DNA of 64,000 nucleotides from Adiantum capillus-veneris (GCA_014529385.2 CM043948.1:81633760-81697759); one strand, 5' to 3'; shown: positions 11,818 through 24,605, numbered from the stretch's first letter. Notes: generated by a model from the sequence alone, not told the origin. A program made the numbers and translations.

Positions 11818-12543
11818 AGGAAAACACTTCCTACAACGCTTTCTAGAGCAAAACACCCATCAAACAATCTCAAAACACCACAGAACTTGAAGAAGACCCT
11901 ACTAACACCAATAGGTCACTTTCCCTAAGGTCAATGAACCAAAATCCCAACCCAAAATACCCGGTGCAAAATCACGTAGGATGTATGGCCGAAATTTGCA
12001 GGTCTTCGTTTCCGAAATCTAAAGTGCCTAATGTGTAGCTCTACTCAATGTGAACGTGTGGATATGCTGCAATGCAAAATCGGACAACGTGAGCTCACCG
12101 AATCACCAGATGAGGCTCGTAGATGGAGCTCGCAAAACCGGATACAACGTAGGTATCGGCGTGTAGCTCTCATCGGGGGCAACACGTTGTACTTCTCCAC
12201 ACTCAATTCCGACCACCGGTGCACACGTAGCGTCAAGAGGAAGCTCTCACTCTCTCTCGTACACAGTACGCTCACTCACAGACTTCAAAACTTTTTTAAA
12301 ATGACAAAGGTCCTTTCATTAAGGTCAAAAAGTGGTATAAATACCTTACAATTCTCAAACCCTAAAGTTCCAAATTAACCATCTACTCATTCTAAATGTC
12401 AAAACTGGGATACAATCTGGAAACTTCTGTAAGCCCCAATATTTACAAGGTGAAATGTCGGGTTTTCTCAATGAATGAATAATTACAAAAAATGATAATC
12501 TGCCGAGCAGTCAATTTTCGTAGGGTGTGTCCAGCTTCTAACA
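11818..12543 (-). repeat. 3' LTR of element C, truncated
   Basis: It aligns with the 5' LTR at 30335-31263 from about 30531 onward and ends with the same CTTCTAACA next to the PPT. The first ~195 bp of the full LTR (plus-strand order) are missing. By eye the part up to about 12200 differs at roughly twenty sites from the other LTR, while 12200-12543 differs at only about two. Confidence 0.9.
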
Positions 12544-12557
12544 CTCCCCCCCTCCTT
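12544..12557 (-). other. Polypurine tract of element C
   Basis: On the minus strand AAGGAGGGGGGGAG directly precedes the TGTTAGAAG start of the 3' LTR. This is the expected plus-strand primer for reverse transcription and fixes the LTR border. Confidence 0.9.
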
Positions 12558-12764
12558 GCTTATGTCGTCCCCAACATGGCTATTGAGTTGCATCTTCATC
12601 GTATGGTTTCTTGCATCTTGAGCAGCGACTCGTATCTTGCATGTAAATCCAGTAGTGTTGGGCCTTGGGCCGAATATATCAGTGTTGATGGTGAAGGAGC
12701 CGGTGTAGAAAGCTTCTTCAAAGGCCTAAAGGTGATCGGATGGCAGAAACATGATCCTTTGATA

Positions 12765-15700
12765 CTATGCATGTATCACCTCCTTGGAAGGCTGACCAGA
12801 CAGATCGTATGCACATCTGTAAGTATCTTGAAAGAAGAAGATAATGTCTGTCGCCTGGCCCGGTTTGAACGTCTCGAAGACTGTCAAAAGGGTTTTGCAT
12901 ATCTTCCTCATCATTATGCAAGAAAGGTCAGGCGAGCTAGTGAACAATTTGATGGCACCCGTTAGGGTTTTCACCATGTATTGAATACTTATTCTCTCTC
13001 CTGCCTTCAAGCCTGGCAGCTTCGGATAGTTTAGCCAAGTGGGTTGGCTTCTTTGTAGTAGCTCCTGGGCCTTCCACGTCCGCATCCTTGGTAGAGGGCA
13101 GAAGCTTAGGTTATCTCTGATGATTTTGGGTGCCTCTACCAAATTGATTAGGTACTGTGGATACTTTGTCAGCCATGCCTTTCTCCACGTGGCTGGGAGT
13201 CGACTATCAACTTTGCCCCTTCAGGCTGGGAGATATCTACTGTGTAGAGTGGAACTGTTGGCTCTTCTCTGATTCTCTTGTTGATGGTGGCCGCTTCGTA
13301 CTTTAGCAAAGGATATGGGAGAGAGGGTTGTAGCCATTCACGCCAAAGGTTGCTGGCATTTATCTTCTGAATGGTCATGGATTTAAAAATCCTCTGCTCC
13401 CATTCCAAGGCTTCCTTGGCCGTTTCTCTGATTTCTGCCTCTATGGCCTTGCGCAACTTCTCTTTCTCTTCTTGTGTCAGATCTTGTGGCTCTTGAGAGG
13501 GTCCTACTAGGATTTGCTCTTGCATGGGTGTGTCCACAGGATCTGCCACATTCTCTAGGTCTATGCCTTTCATGGCTGCTGGCCCTGTGCTTGGTTTCTC
13601 TTCTGCCTGCTAGCCTCTCAGCTCTTCTATCTGCTTTTGGAGTGTGTGTTTCTCTGCTTCATCTTGTTCTCCCATGTTCACGAGGAGGTCGTTCAACTCG
13701 GCGTTTATCTTTTCCGCCTCCTCGAGCTTTCTCTTGATATTTTCTAGCTCATCTTGCATTGCTTTCTGCTCTTCTTCCATGCGTGTTTGCATCACCACCG
13801 ACCCTTCTACCATCATCAACCTTTGCTTCTTCTCTAAGGTCAACTCTTTCTGGAGCTCTTTCATCTGTTCTTCATAGATCTGGCTCTCTGAAGTGGTGTG
13901 AGTCGAGCTAGTAGCTCTGACTCTGGCAGGAGATGTCTGTAGCCGCTGGATGGTTTGATCTTTAACTTTAAGCTGGTCCTTGAGCTCAAGGACCTCATCC
14001 TGGCTAGCCTCTTGCTCTATTTCTGCCTTCTCCTTGGCATTTCGCATGGCTTCAACTTCCTTGGACTCCTCAGCAAGTTGTAGGGTTAGGTTATCCCTTT
14101 CGCTCTCTGCATCTGTGAATGACTTGCTAAGCTGTCTATATTCCTCTTCGGCTCCTTGCAGTCTTTGAGCTGCTTCCTGATTTTCTCTTTCCTTTTCCTG
14201 GCATCTTTGCAATGCCTTTGCCAGACTGGCTTGCAGATCTGCTTCTCTCTCTATCTGCCTTTGGCTTTGTTTTTGTAAAGTGTCGACTTCAAGCTTTATC
14301 TGCACTTCAGTGGATTTAAGAGTTGCCATTTCACTTTCTGAGGCCATTGATTGTGCTCTTAGCCTGGTTAGCTTGGTCATCACCACATCCCAATCATTGG
14401 TGGGTGGGTGCAGGTCCACTGTATCAGTGGCCATCTCCTTTAGCTCCACTAATTGCAGGCTCTGCATTTTCTCTTTGGGCCCCGTGCTTGCCAAGTCGAA
14501 TGCGAATGTGGCAGCCTCTTCTTTTGTATATACGGCAGCTAGTAGGTCTAGAAATGTGTTATATCTTGCTTCATTTGGCTCTGGCTGCTCACTTTTAGTC
14601 TTAGCCTCTTCCTTTGGTTCTTGCTCTTGGCTTTGTTCTTGCTTTGACTCTTCTTGGTCTTTTGGTTTGTCCTTCTTGTGGAGGGCTACGAGGAGGTGGT
14701 GAGGGCGGTGGGCTTGACTCAGGGCTGGACGGTGGAGTTGTCGGCTTTTTCTTGAAATCCCTGTCCGCCTTTGTCTTCCTTTCTCTCTCTTGGCCTTCCT
14801 GCTCCTCTAGAAGTTGCCGTCAGACTTGCTCCACTTCCGCTTCTGTAAATGGTACATGTGGGATATTTTTCGTTGTGGCATCTAGAATCTCAAAATTCTT
14901 AATATAGTCATCGAATATGTCTCTGTGCACCCTTCGGGATGATCCCGAAATTGCTTCTAGAGACGGCTTCCATAGCTCATTCAAATCTCCTTTGAGGGCT
15001 CTTTCGGCCCTGAAACTTTCCATCAGCCGCTCTAGCCGTGCCGCCTTCTGTGATTTCGTCTCTTTGACGGGCACTTGGACAGATTCTTCCTTCCCTTTCT
15101 TCAACTCTGGTTTTTCTTCTTGCACGATTTCTAACCGGCGTTTCAAACGGGTTGCCACCCTTGGTGCTTTGGGCTGTTCCTCTTCCTTATCTTCCTTGAG
15201 CCTCAGCCAATCGTTCTGTGATGGAGGTTCGGGCCATCTTCCCTTGGCGTGCAATGCCCCATAAATCACCTTCGTGATTAGCTCACCCGGCACAATGTAT
15301 GTGGGGTTCTTGTTACCCATATTTACCAGATTATCATGTATATAAGCTGCATAATTGATTACCTTTGGCTTGCTCTTTTGCATTGCCCAGGTGAATGATG
15401 CGGCAATTGCTGCAGGTGGCATTCTGTACTTTTGTGGCCGCTTTGTACACATATGGAAATAATGATTGTACAGATGACTCATGGTTGCCACTTTAGGGTT
15501 GGCAATGTCTTCAAAGGTGTAGTTGCCTTTATTTTCAGTGAACACCTTTACTTCGTCTCTTCTTTTGGTTACACTATCCCCTTTGTTGGAGAGGTCTAGT
15601 GCAGCTGCCACCACTCTCTCCGTGATTAGAATCTCCGTGCCTGGCTTGCCCTGCAGATCCGTTACTCTGGCCACTCCATCTTCCTTGATTGTCGTCACAA

Positions 15701-16070
15701 ATTCCCATACTCTTTTTATGTCAATACCTGCTGGCACAGCTTCAAAATAATTGTGGAGATCAATCTTCTCCAGATACTCTGCCATCTTGCTTCTGACGAA
15801 CTCATTGAGCTCCCGCGGTAGCATTGGTAGCTCTATCACATTTCCTTCAGTGTCTTTGAACACGCCTTGGTAAATCTTTAGATCATTTGACTCTAGCAGG
15901 TCTTCTTGGATCCATGTGCTGGTTGGCTTTAGAGTTCCTTCTGGTATGACAAAGGGCTCTACTTCTTCCAAATAATCCTTTATGGTCATCCTTTTCTTCT
16001 TTGCTGGTGACTTTGCGGCTACCATAGATCCTGTTGCACTCAGTAGTCCGAAGTTAGCGTTTTTTTCCAT
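12765..16070 (-). pseudogene. Extra ORF of element C between pol and 3' LTR (unknown function, coiled coil)
   Basis: The ATG at 16070 opens 416 clean codons. After a single TGA near 14820 a Pro/Ser-rich linker follows. A frame change leads into a Glu/Lys/Gln-rich stretch to 13610 with strong coiled-coil character. After one TAG the same frame runs to 13169, and a shifted frame ends at 12765. The ancestral product was probably about 1,000 residues. The N-terminal part has no motif that I can name; it has a conserved-looking block HLYNHYFHMCTKRPQKYRMP near residue 200. Extra sense ORFs in this position are known in Tat and Athila lineages. No membrane segment is evident, so an envelope role is not supported. 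Confidence 0.7.
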
Positions 16071-16191
16071 ATAAGCTGAGAAATTGAGTTTTAACTATCC
16101 AAATGACTTGAAAATTGAAAATAAAACTTAAAAGGAACTTGGGAAACTGTGCATGTGCTCACATTGCAATTCTGGCCAAAAATTTTCATTT

Positions 16192-17059
16192 AGACATCCT
16201 ACGCGTAGGATGTCTTTTTCATCATAATTTGGTGATACTTGACATGCTGGTGGTCCTTGGCCTGTACAACATGGTTATGTGATTGGATTTGGATTTAGGC
16301 ATCAAAAAGTGGATTTTTGGGCAGATTCAGGCTTTAGGTCACAATTTGGGTAGAAAGTCAGCAAATGATATCCAAATGGGTTGAAAATTGATATATGGGC
16401 TCCTTGCACCATGGTAATGGCTCTCATGATGTCATTCTTTGCACAGAAGGTCAAAAACATGCTTGAGACATCCTACGTGTAAGATGTCTATTTCATCAAA
16501 ATGGCTTGGGATTTGTCATGTGGGTAGTCCTTGACATGTGGAACATGGCTATGTTCTTGGATTTTGATTTGGACAAGATTTGATGTTGGTAAGACCCTGT
16601 GTAGTGTTTTTAGGCTCAAAAAGTGTATCTTGAAGGTGTTGGGGGTCAAAAATGATTAGAATGGCTTCAAACTTGATATATGAGCTCTTGAAGGTGATAA
16701 GAAAAGATTTGGAATGTAAAAATACCCTCTGTAGGCCAAAAATGTCAAATAGACATCCTACGCATAGGATGTCTACTTCATCAATTTTTGCAGGTGACCA
16801 CACAGATTGGTTGGCTATGTGCTCATGAATGTGTTGTGCAAGTTTCATGTGATTTGGACAAGTTTTGGTAGGTCTATGGTCCCTTTTTTCCTCTATGCCC
16901 TAACTTTGCATTTTCTCATGCATATGAGGTCAATTTTGGTCCAAATGTGATGAAACTTGGTGGCTAGCATGTAAAGGCTATTCAGAAAATGTGTGTGATG
17001 AGAAATGTTGGGTTCTGTGCCCAGAAATGGCCTTGAGACATCCTACGTGTAGGATGTCT
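16192..17059. repeat. 3' cluster of four 24-bp palindromes in diverged ~285-bp repeats
   Basis: Palindromes of the form AGACATCCTACG followed by its reverse complement lie at 16192-16215 (perfect), 16466-16489, 16751-16774 and 17036-17059. Spacing is 274, 285 and 285 bp. The DNA between them also shows weak repeat similarity (for example a CATCA run after each and a GATTTGGA word). The cluster lies between the pol extension and the extra ORF of element C. A second cluster lies in the 5' leader. Confidence 0.9.
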
Positions 17060-18837
17060 CCTGATGATTTTTTCATGGAAACTGTCACTGGTGCCTGCCC
17101 TTAGTCCCCCTGAGTCCCTTTTAAGCCTAATTTCAACAAAAAAGTCAAAAGGATAGAAAGTAACTCCCTGTGTGGATTTCAGAGCCTCCGAGCCGTTTTC
17201 TGACTTTTGGAGTGCTTTTCGGCGATGAAATTTCTTGATGTAGGTCTCCATAGCTTCCCGATCCCTTGGGGATCCTTGCCGTATGGTTTTTGTCGACTTT
17301 GGCTTCACCGGAGCTCCATTTGGCAATTTGTCGCTCTAGAAGCACCCGTGGTTGTGTTGGCATGTCTTCCATGACTTGTGGTGGTCTACCACCATAGGAC
17401 TTGGTTATTGATGGTCTAGGAAAGCCGCTCGTGAAGTTTGGTGGCGAACGGACATGCGATTTGGTTGCGAGAGCTATTTGACGCTTTGTGTGTCTGATGC
17501 CGTTTCTGAAGTTTAGTGCTGCTTCGGGTCACCTTTTGGTCATGTGGGCTATATAGACTTGTCGAGCATGTTGAGATGCTCCTACCCATGAATTTTGGTA
17601 GCATTTGGGAGCCTCTCCGCCGATTTTCCATTTGGTGGCCTCTTGCGGGATTCTAGGAGTTAGGGTTTTTCCCGATGTTTTTCTACTGCCTTTGGACATC
17701 CAAGACTGGTCTCCTATGCTAGGGTAAGCTGCCAATGAAGTCTCATTGCTTTTGGGTTAGCCGTTAGGTGGCCACTTCTAGTTGTAGGTCTCTACTGCCG
17801 CTTTCTGTGTGAACCCTACGCTAGTTTTCGCGACAAAACGACAAACATGCGCGAAAAGCTCAAAGTGGTGAGCCTACCTCTCATGTTTGAAGCTCGTCGG
17901 GTAGTCGTGCACGTCGTAGAAGCTGTTGGAAGTTCCGCTCGCTCTAGGTGGCAGAAGCTCTCTCTCAAAGGTCAATAGTGAAAATGAGCTAAAAATGAGG
18001 TGAAAATTTCTTATAATGGAGGTCCCCGAACCACTTTTCATGAAATTTGACATGAGCTCCCAACTTCTTGCGAGATGCGGTTTAGGCTCAAAAATTTCTT
18101 GATTTGGACTCCATTTGCCCTGTTTACCATAAATTTGGCATTTCGATCAAAATCTGACTAAAACACGCTTTCCGCTCCAGTCTCATAATTGCACCTCCAC
18201 TGTACCATAGGTTGTCCTATAGTCATTGATCATCCCCATATTTTTTGTTTTTTCTTACGACTGTTTTTCACCTGCTTTTGTATTTTTGAAGTTTTTTTAC
18301 CGAAAATTAGCAAAATTAAAAGGAAAATAGCAAATCAAACCCAGAAAATCCCCAAAAATCATAATAAATCAAAAAAATCACCGTAAAACATTAGATACAC
18401 TCACATGCAATTTTTATGGCCGGATTTCTCCGTTTTACCAATATTTTGCCCGAAAAATGACTATTTCTACTTATATACACACACCTAGGGGCTTGATTTG
18501 GCGTTTGGCCCCATACACCTGTAGATTCATGTTGTATAAGGGCATATGTACTTGGGTTAGTCCAGAAAATTTCGCAATCAAACAACAACCCTTAAAAATA
18601 GTCAAAAATCATGCCCTTTTTTGCTCTTTCTACTATTGGGTCCGCATTTGAGAATGCCTCCCCCCCTCCTAGCCGGAGTCCTCCCGGACGACAAGGTATC
18701 GCCTCGGAATATGTGCCCTGCATAGGTTGGAAAAATTGTGCTAATGCTTGGCCGTGTAATGTGGCCCTATTTTATGCATACTCAGTCAATGCATGGAAAA
18801 ATTAATGGTGTGCAAGAAAAGAGTATAAGCAAGATGC
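17060..18837 (-). other. Untranslated spacer of element C
   Basis: No coding region could be supported. It lies between the pol extension and the palindrome cluster and has only short frames without motifs. Confidence 0.5.
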
Positions 18838-20034
18838 TTATTGGCATTCACCGTCGAGATTTCCTATTTTCTTTGCAAGCAAAAGCTGTAACTCTACTGC
18901 TCTCTGTTTGATTGTCTTTCGAGCAAAAGTCGCTTGCTTTGCCGCTACTTTCAATATGGTCGTAGTTGTCTCTTTGGAGAGAATTGGCTTGGCCGAAATG
19001 GTCGTAGATCGTATCTCTTTTGCTTTCCATTGGTAGCTTGTATTGGCCGGTTTAGGGTTTATTACTACTGCATTGGGTGCCACTATTTTGTTGCTGACTG
19101 GCATCCACATAAATCAATTTGTTGGTTTCATATGCTGCTGTCTGCCTGCCGATGTTACTTGTACTGAAGGGAGTTCCTTTTGCTTCGGTTTCGGTATCCA
19201 AATGCGAGTTGCATTTGAGTTGTTGCTGAGCATTTTCTTTGGGATCCAGATCTGTTTTATTCCCTTGATTTTTGGTTGAATTATCTGCTTCGGTTGAATT
19301 CTTTCGTTGTATTGTTTTTTGTCTGCCATGTCATTTCTATCCTTCCGCACCCATATTTGTTTTTTTCTTGTTGGTAACTTCACTGCGGTCGGTGACTTGT
19401 CATACTTCTAGTGAGCAAAGTTGGTTGTTACCTGTTTGTTAGCCTTGGGTATCATGTTGTTCTTTGGTGGCATCCCTGCTTTTGGCTCTTTTTCCAGTGA
19501 TTGTATTGCTGGCAGCTGATTATTCCGGGGTTGCTGAGCAAAGACTATTACCTGTTGTTCTTGTGCATGTTGAATTTTGACTGCATTCGCATTCCAATCT
19601 ATCTGCACATTGTACTCTTTTTGCCAAGGTTGTCCCAACAACATAGGGTGTTGTGTGCTTTCATCTTCGACTACATAAAATTTGTGTGGGTAAATATATT
19701 GATGTAATTATACATGTAATATAGTCCAGCCCAATGTTTTCAACGAGTGTGATGTACTACTTTCCAGCACTTGTGGAGTAGGATGAAGTTGACCTGTGAA
19801 CTTAAGTTGTTTGTATAATCCGTAAGAGATTAAATTTGCTTGAGCTCCAGAATCAAGCAATGTCGTCGATTCAACTTGATTGCTACCCACTTTGACTGCA
19901 ATTATTGGCTCCATTGTGTCTTCATCAAACCTCGTTAGTCGAATGGCATTGATTCGCAATGGTGCTCCACATTGTTGTTGTTGTCGCAGAAGTCTTCTTT
20001 TTGCAATGCGTTCTTTTGCTTCTGCTTGAGCTTC
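18838..20034 (-). pseudogene. Second retropepsin-like domain and IWIPK-repeat tail fused after integrase (element C)
   Basis: This continues the integrase reading frame after a single TGA near 20036 and stays in that frame, with further stops near 19706, 19406 and 19112. An aspartic-protease-like core is visible: LLDSGAQANLIS near 19850, a flap-like stretch, then MLLGQPWQ near 19640, which matches the ILGxPWL block of retropepsins. A basic Gln/Lys-rich tail follows with repeated words such as KQIWIPK and TRIWIPK. The element already has a normal protease between gag and RT, so this is a second one. The tail resembles the 3' ORF of element B (QDIWIPK, EHIWVPK). A function cannot be stated. Confidence 0.65.
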
Positions 20035-20037
20035 TTC

Positions 20038-21620
20038 TCATACCCTCTGTTTCTCCTTCATTCGTTGTTTTCCTTGATGGATTTGTTGAAGCATATCCTG
20101 TGTTAGTGGTAAATGATATTTCTTCAATCGACACCCACTAATCCAATTTGGCATTTTTTCACCTGCTAATGTAGCAAGCTTGACAGGTCCACTTTGTGAT
20201 AGATCACTAATCACAAAGGGTCCTATTCCTCGCTTTTTAAGTTTCTTGGCATGTTGCTTCAAAGTATAAACAAGTACATAATCACCTGTTTTGAACTCTT
20301 TCGTGCGCACATGCTTGTCAAAAAACTCTTTTTGTCTCCTTTTTCTAGCATAGATCGAAGCTATAGCTCTCAAGCGGAGTTCATCTAGCTTTTCAAGATC
20401 ATCTATTCTTGAAGAGAGCTCATGCCCTGTCCATTCTAGGCGTTCCGCTACTCGTAGAGTTGGGATTAAAAACTCTATGGATAATATAGCATTTAGGCCA
20501 AACACCATGTTGTACAATGTCGTTCCTATCGATGTTTTGTAAGCTACCATGTATGCCCATAGTGTTGAGTGTAGCTGCTGATCCCAATCTGTTATTGTCT
20601 CTGATACAATTTTAGTGAGAACCGTGCATAGTGTTTTATTTGTGGCCTCAGCTTGTCCATTTGCCTGTGGATGGTATGGAGCAGATTTCCTAGATATGAC
20701 CATGAATTCCTCTAGCAAATATTCAATGACTTCATTAAGAAAATGTGTTCCACGATCACTGACAATTTCTATTGGTAAACCGTATCGTACAAAAACATTC
20801 TCATACAAAAATTGTGCAGTGGTCCGTGCATCTGCTTTTTGTGTTGCCTTGCTTCCGCCCATTTTGTGAGATAGTCCGTAGCTACAATGATATATTGGGT
20901 ATGGGTGCGATATGCAGGGGGTGAAATAGGCCCCACAAAATCAATGCCCCATTTTGCAAATGCCCTTGCTCCCATCATTGGCCGTAGTGGCATCTCATCT
21001 CTCTTTATCGGCACCTTGGTGCGCTGACATGCGTCACAACGCTTTACAAATTCTTCAGCATCCATGTGCAATGTAGGCCACCATATTCCTGCGGTTAAGA
21101 CAATTTTTATCCTCTTATCGCGCCTGAAAAATGGCCTCCACTTATACCTCCAAGGGCGTGTTCTAGAATTAACAGGTATTCACTTTCACTTGCACAGATT
21201 CTATATTGATTGTCCTTTCCTCACTTATAGAGTTGGTTCCCAATTAACTGAAAGTCACGGGCCTCCAGCTCTATAGCCCTTTTTCGTGCTCTTGTTATGT
21301 TTTCAGGAAACGTCCTTGTGGTTAAGAAATCAATGATAAATTGACTCCATGCAGGTGCAATGTTTACCTGAAACAATGTCGCGTGATCCATTGGTCTTTT
21401 GGCACTACATATAGTACAATTGTTAGCATAAGCATGTGTGTCTGTGTACATAGTTGGCCAATAAACCCCTAACTATTTCAGTCTCTGGTGTGTTTTCACT
21501 GTTGAACAATGAAATGCACAATCTTGGACATATGCTTCTTCAAGATAACACTCGAATTCTTCCGGATTTATACATAATCGTAGAATTTGGTCCGATCCCA
21601 GATGATACAGCCGCCCTGCA
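20038..21620 (-). pseudogene. Integrase of element C, with duplicated zinc-binding region
   Basis: The catalytic core is clear: WGIDFVGP near 20960, SDRGTHF near 20750 and NGQAEATNK near 20660 supply the D,D,E triad. The core is followed by the GPF-type C-terminal part (RGIGPFVISD). Upstream there are two HHCC-like regions in tandem. The distal one (about 21620-21400) keeps CTIC but has lost its first His. The proximal one (about 21290-21000) keeps HALGGISGGH and CDAC. Stops and frameshifts occur near 21470, 21220, 21110 and 20865. Integrase would insert the cDNA into chromatin; this copy is broken. Confidence 0.82.
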
Positions 21621-21717
21621 ATCAGTTGGAAGTTTTTGTTCGGCGAATCGTTTGTTGTTTGGATCTGTCTTCCATGTTATCAAACCTACCTCCAAAGAAA
21701 AGAATGCTAACAATTTC

Positions 21718-24330
21718 CTAAGACCATTTGGGTATCATTTCAACATTGAAAAGATAAGCATCTGGTATGTCGTCATCTACTCCTCCAGGAGCTTCCCCGT
21801 TGTGTAGCCTTGAAAGATAATCCGCCCATAGATGGGTTTTATCTTTTTTTACCACCACTGTGAAATCAAACTCTAGCAATATAATAAACCAGCGTACAAT
21901 TCTCCCTATATTGCATGGTTTATTCACCAGATACAAAAGAGCTTAATGATCTGTGAAGAACACAAATTTGTTTGCGAGTAAATAATACCGAAAATTCTTT
22001 ACAGCATAAATAATTCCTAACCCCTCTCTTTCGGTGGTTGTATAGTTCTTTTCCGCACTGTTTATCTGTCGGCTTGCATAACAAACTAGAAAATCCATTG
22101 TTCCGTCTCCAAGTTGAGCCAGAATACTCCCGATTGCATATGTAGAAGCATCAATGTGAACATGGAATATCTTTTCCCAATTTGGTGCTTTAAGTACAGG
22201 TGCTAATACAAGGTTTTCCTTCAGCTTTTGGAATGAAGTTTCACACTCCTCGGTCCAATCGAAATTGACTAGCAAACGATATAGAGGTTGTGCGATGACT
22301 GCATACATATATATGAATCTTCGATCATACCCACAGTGTCCCATAAAGGATTGCACTTGTTTCGCATTAGTAGGCTGGGGTAGGTCTACTATGACTTTGA
22401 CTTTGTCTAGGTCAGTGGTTATGCCATTTCTTGAGACAATGTGTCCTAAGATGCGGCCTTGCCTAACCATAAAAATACACTTTTCCCGGTTAAGACAAAT
22501 TCGATATGTCCTGCATTTTTCAAATACCTTTTGCAAATGGTCAATATGTTCCTCTCGCAGAAGAGAGTGTACACAAAGATCATCCCTGTATATTTCTAAG
22601 AATATTCTCAGGTATTATTTGAACGCGTACGTCATTAATCTTTGAAAGGTAGCTGGGGCATTAGTTAAGCCAAACGGCATAACTCGATACGCATATATTC
22701 CCCATTCTATGGCAAACGTTGTCTTGTGTTGATCCTCCATTGCAATTTCCATTTGGTTGTATCCTGAAAACCCATCCAGAAAGGAAAAAGCCCGTTCCCC
22801 GGCCACCCTCTCAAGTACATGTTCCGTGATTGGCAAGGGATATTTATCCCTTATGGTGGCTGCATTTACATTTTTGAGGTTTACACACACTCGCAGTTTT
22901 CCGTTCTTTTTGGGGACTACCACAATGGGTGACACCCAATCTGTATGTTCGATTTCATAGATGAATTCAGCTTCCATCAGCTTGTCAATCTCCTCTTTGA
23001 TTCTTTTAGTAAATGTGTCATTATATGTATAAGGACGTTGTTTGCTAGGTTTTGCATCTGATTTCAAAGGAATTGTATGTTGGCATATCGATGAATCAAC
23101 TCCTTTGAGGTCTTTATAGGACCATGCAAACACATCTTTATACTTCTTGAGAAGTTGTGTTAACTGTTCTTCTTCTTCAGGCTCTAAATCAGTTGTTGCT
23201 ATATAGACCGACTGAGGCTTCTCACTTGGTTCCGTGAGGTCTATCCTTTTTGCATTTTCTGGCCCATCGTAAGATTCCTGGTTTGTTCTTTCCCTGACTG
23301 GTAGTGTCATGATGATTTTTCTGTCCTGGATGGTGAATTTCCGATAGTGTGATGGTACATTCATGTTTCCCTTTTCTGACTCCCCTTTACCATCACTATC
23401 TTCCTCAGTAGTCCATATCTCTCGTAAAGACCATTTTAGTTCTTGGTATTTCTGTTTATGCTCCAGTTTGGTCCACTCTTGGTCGTTCGTTGTTTCTTTT
23501 TTTGATTTTCGAGATTTTTGTGATTTTGTTTCTGTTTTAGCTTTTCGTACTTGTCTTTTTTCCTCTCGCGCTATTTCCCTTCGAAATTTTGAGAATCTTC
23601 CTGATGTTTGATCTTTTACACAATCCTCTACTTTTACAAGCATCAGATAGTGAGTTTTACCTTTTATCTTGGGCATCAGGTTCTCTCTCGCTTTGTTTCC
23701 TACTCGTTTTCTCCTATAGCGTTCCTGGCGTCTAGGGTGCTGATTAGCAAAATCATAAAACTTGATATTCTCCATTTTCTCCCCATGCTCACTTGAGTTG
23801 TCTGAACACTCATTATCTGCATCATTGTTTACCTCCAGATGTTCAGAGGAGTTATAAAACTCTTCTTGTTTTGGTGGTTCTACCATCTCATCTCCTCCTG
23901 GTATAAGGCTTACCATGTAATAGGGCAGCACATCATAGCCATCCTTATCGCAAAATTTTGTCGTTGGGCTATCTGTAATGGTACAGACATCCAATGTTGC
24001 TAGTATGTGTTCCCATTCTAGAGGTTCCAAGGCATCTTCAGGAAAAGGTTCCAAAATATACTCCTTGTCCTCAATCGCTCTTTCTAAGATGCATTCCTCT
24101 CTTTTTAAGCTCCCACAATGTGAAGCTCTGCACATCCATAGCTCTTTTTGTTGCCCTGACCATGCTGGGAGTTCCGATCCTGCTACTGTAGCTGAATCAA
24201 ATTCTTCCATAGGTGTCTGGTTCACATCCTTGTGACTATAGTCTTTCAGGTGTATTTTGGTTGTTGTCTCGCCATGTCTGAGGTATATGTGGTCGTAACC
24301 CCAATCCTGGACCATCTTCAATTGTCTCAT
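21718..24330 (-). pseudogene. pol: Reverse transcriptase and RNase H of element C
   Basis: A 571-codon frame (24330-22615) begins after the protease and carries the RT fingers and palm: WVSPIVVVPKKNGKLRVCVN, FSFLDGFSGYNQ and MPFGLTNAPATFQ. After a frameshift near 22600 the second frame contains IYRDD, at the place of the usual (Y/F)xDD, then GHIVSRNGIT. RNase H follows with HVHIDAST, TTTEREGLGI and a terminal ADYLSR near 21800. The first ~380 residues of the 571-codon frame are an acidic linker between protease and RT. This is the polymerase of a Ty3/gypsy element; the frameshift disables the copy. Confidence 0.9.
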
Positions 24331-24354
24331 GAATGGTCTTCCAAGATGATCTCA

Positions 24355-24605
24355 TAATTGTTCTTTTTGTCGAAATCAACTATTGCAAATGTACGCTCAT
24401 ACTCGATTCCACATGAAGTGACAATCACTTTTTCTAAGAGTCCTAGAGTCTTCTCCATGAACCCATCTGCCAATTGCAATTTCATTCTAGTAGCTCTCAA
24501 AGCTGGTTTTCCCCATTTTTTCGAGATTTCCTTGGTGGTGATAGCAACTCCCGCTCCACTGTCAAGAATGGCTTTGGAAACTACTCCTTGGAATTCTACT
24601 AGTAG
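24355..24605 (-). pseudogene. Retropepsin-like protease of element C
   Basis: In a frame different from both neighbours the sequence reads KAILDSGAGVAITT followed by a short protease-like fold with LQLADG and FAIVDFD. DSGA is the catalytic aspartate motif of retroviral-type proteases. The two frame changes around it suggest indels in an original gag-protease-RT polyprotein. Confidence 0.75.

Noticed and set aside
12765-16070. Envelope-like gene in element C
   Set aside because: Position fits, but no signal peptide or membrane segment is visible; the protein is hydrophilic and coiled coil.
16192-17059. Regularly spaced palindromic repeats as a CRISPR array
   Set aside because: The spacing is about 280 bp, the intervals are themselves diverged repeats, and the setting is a plant retrotransposon.
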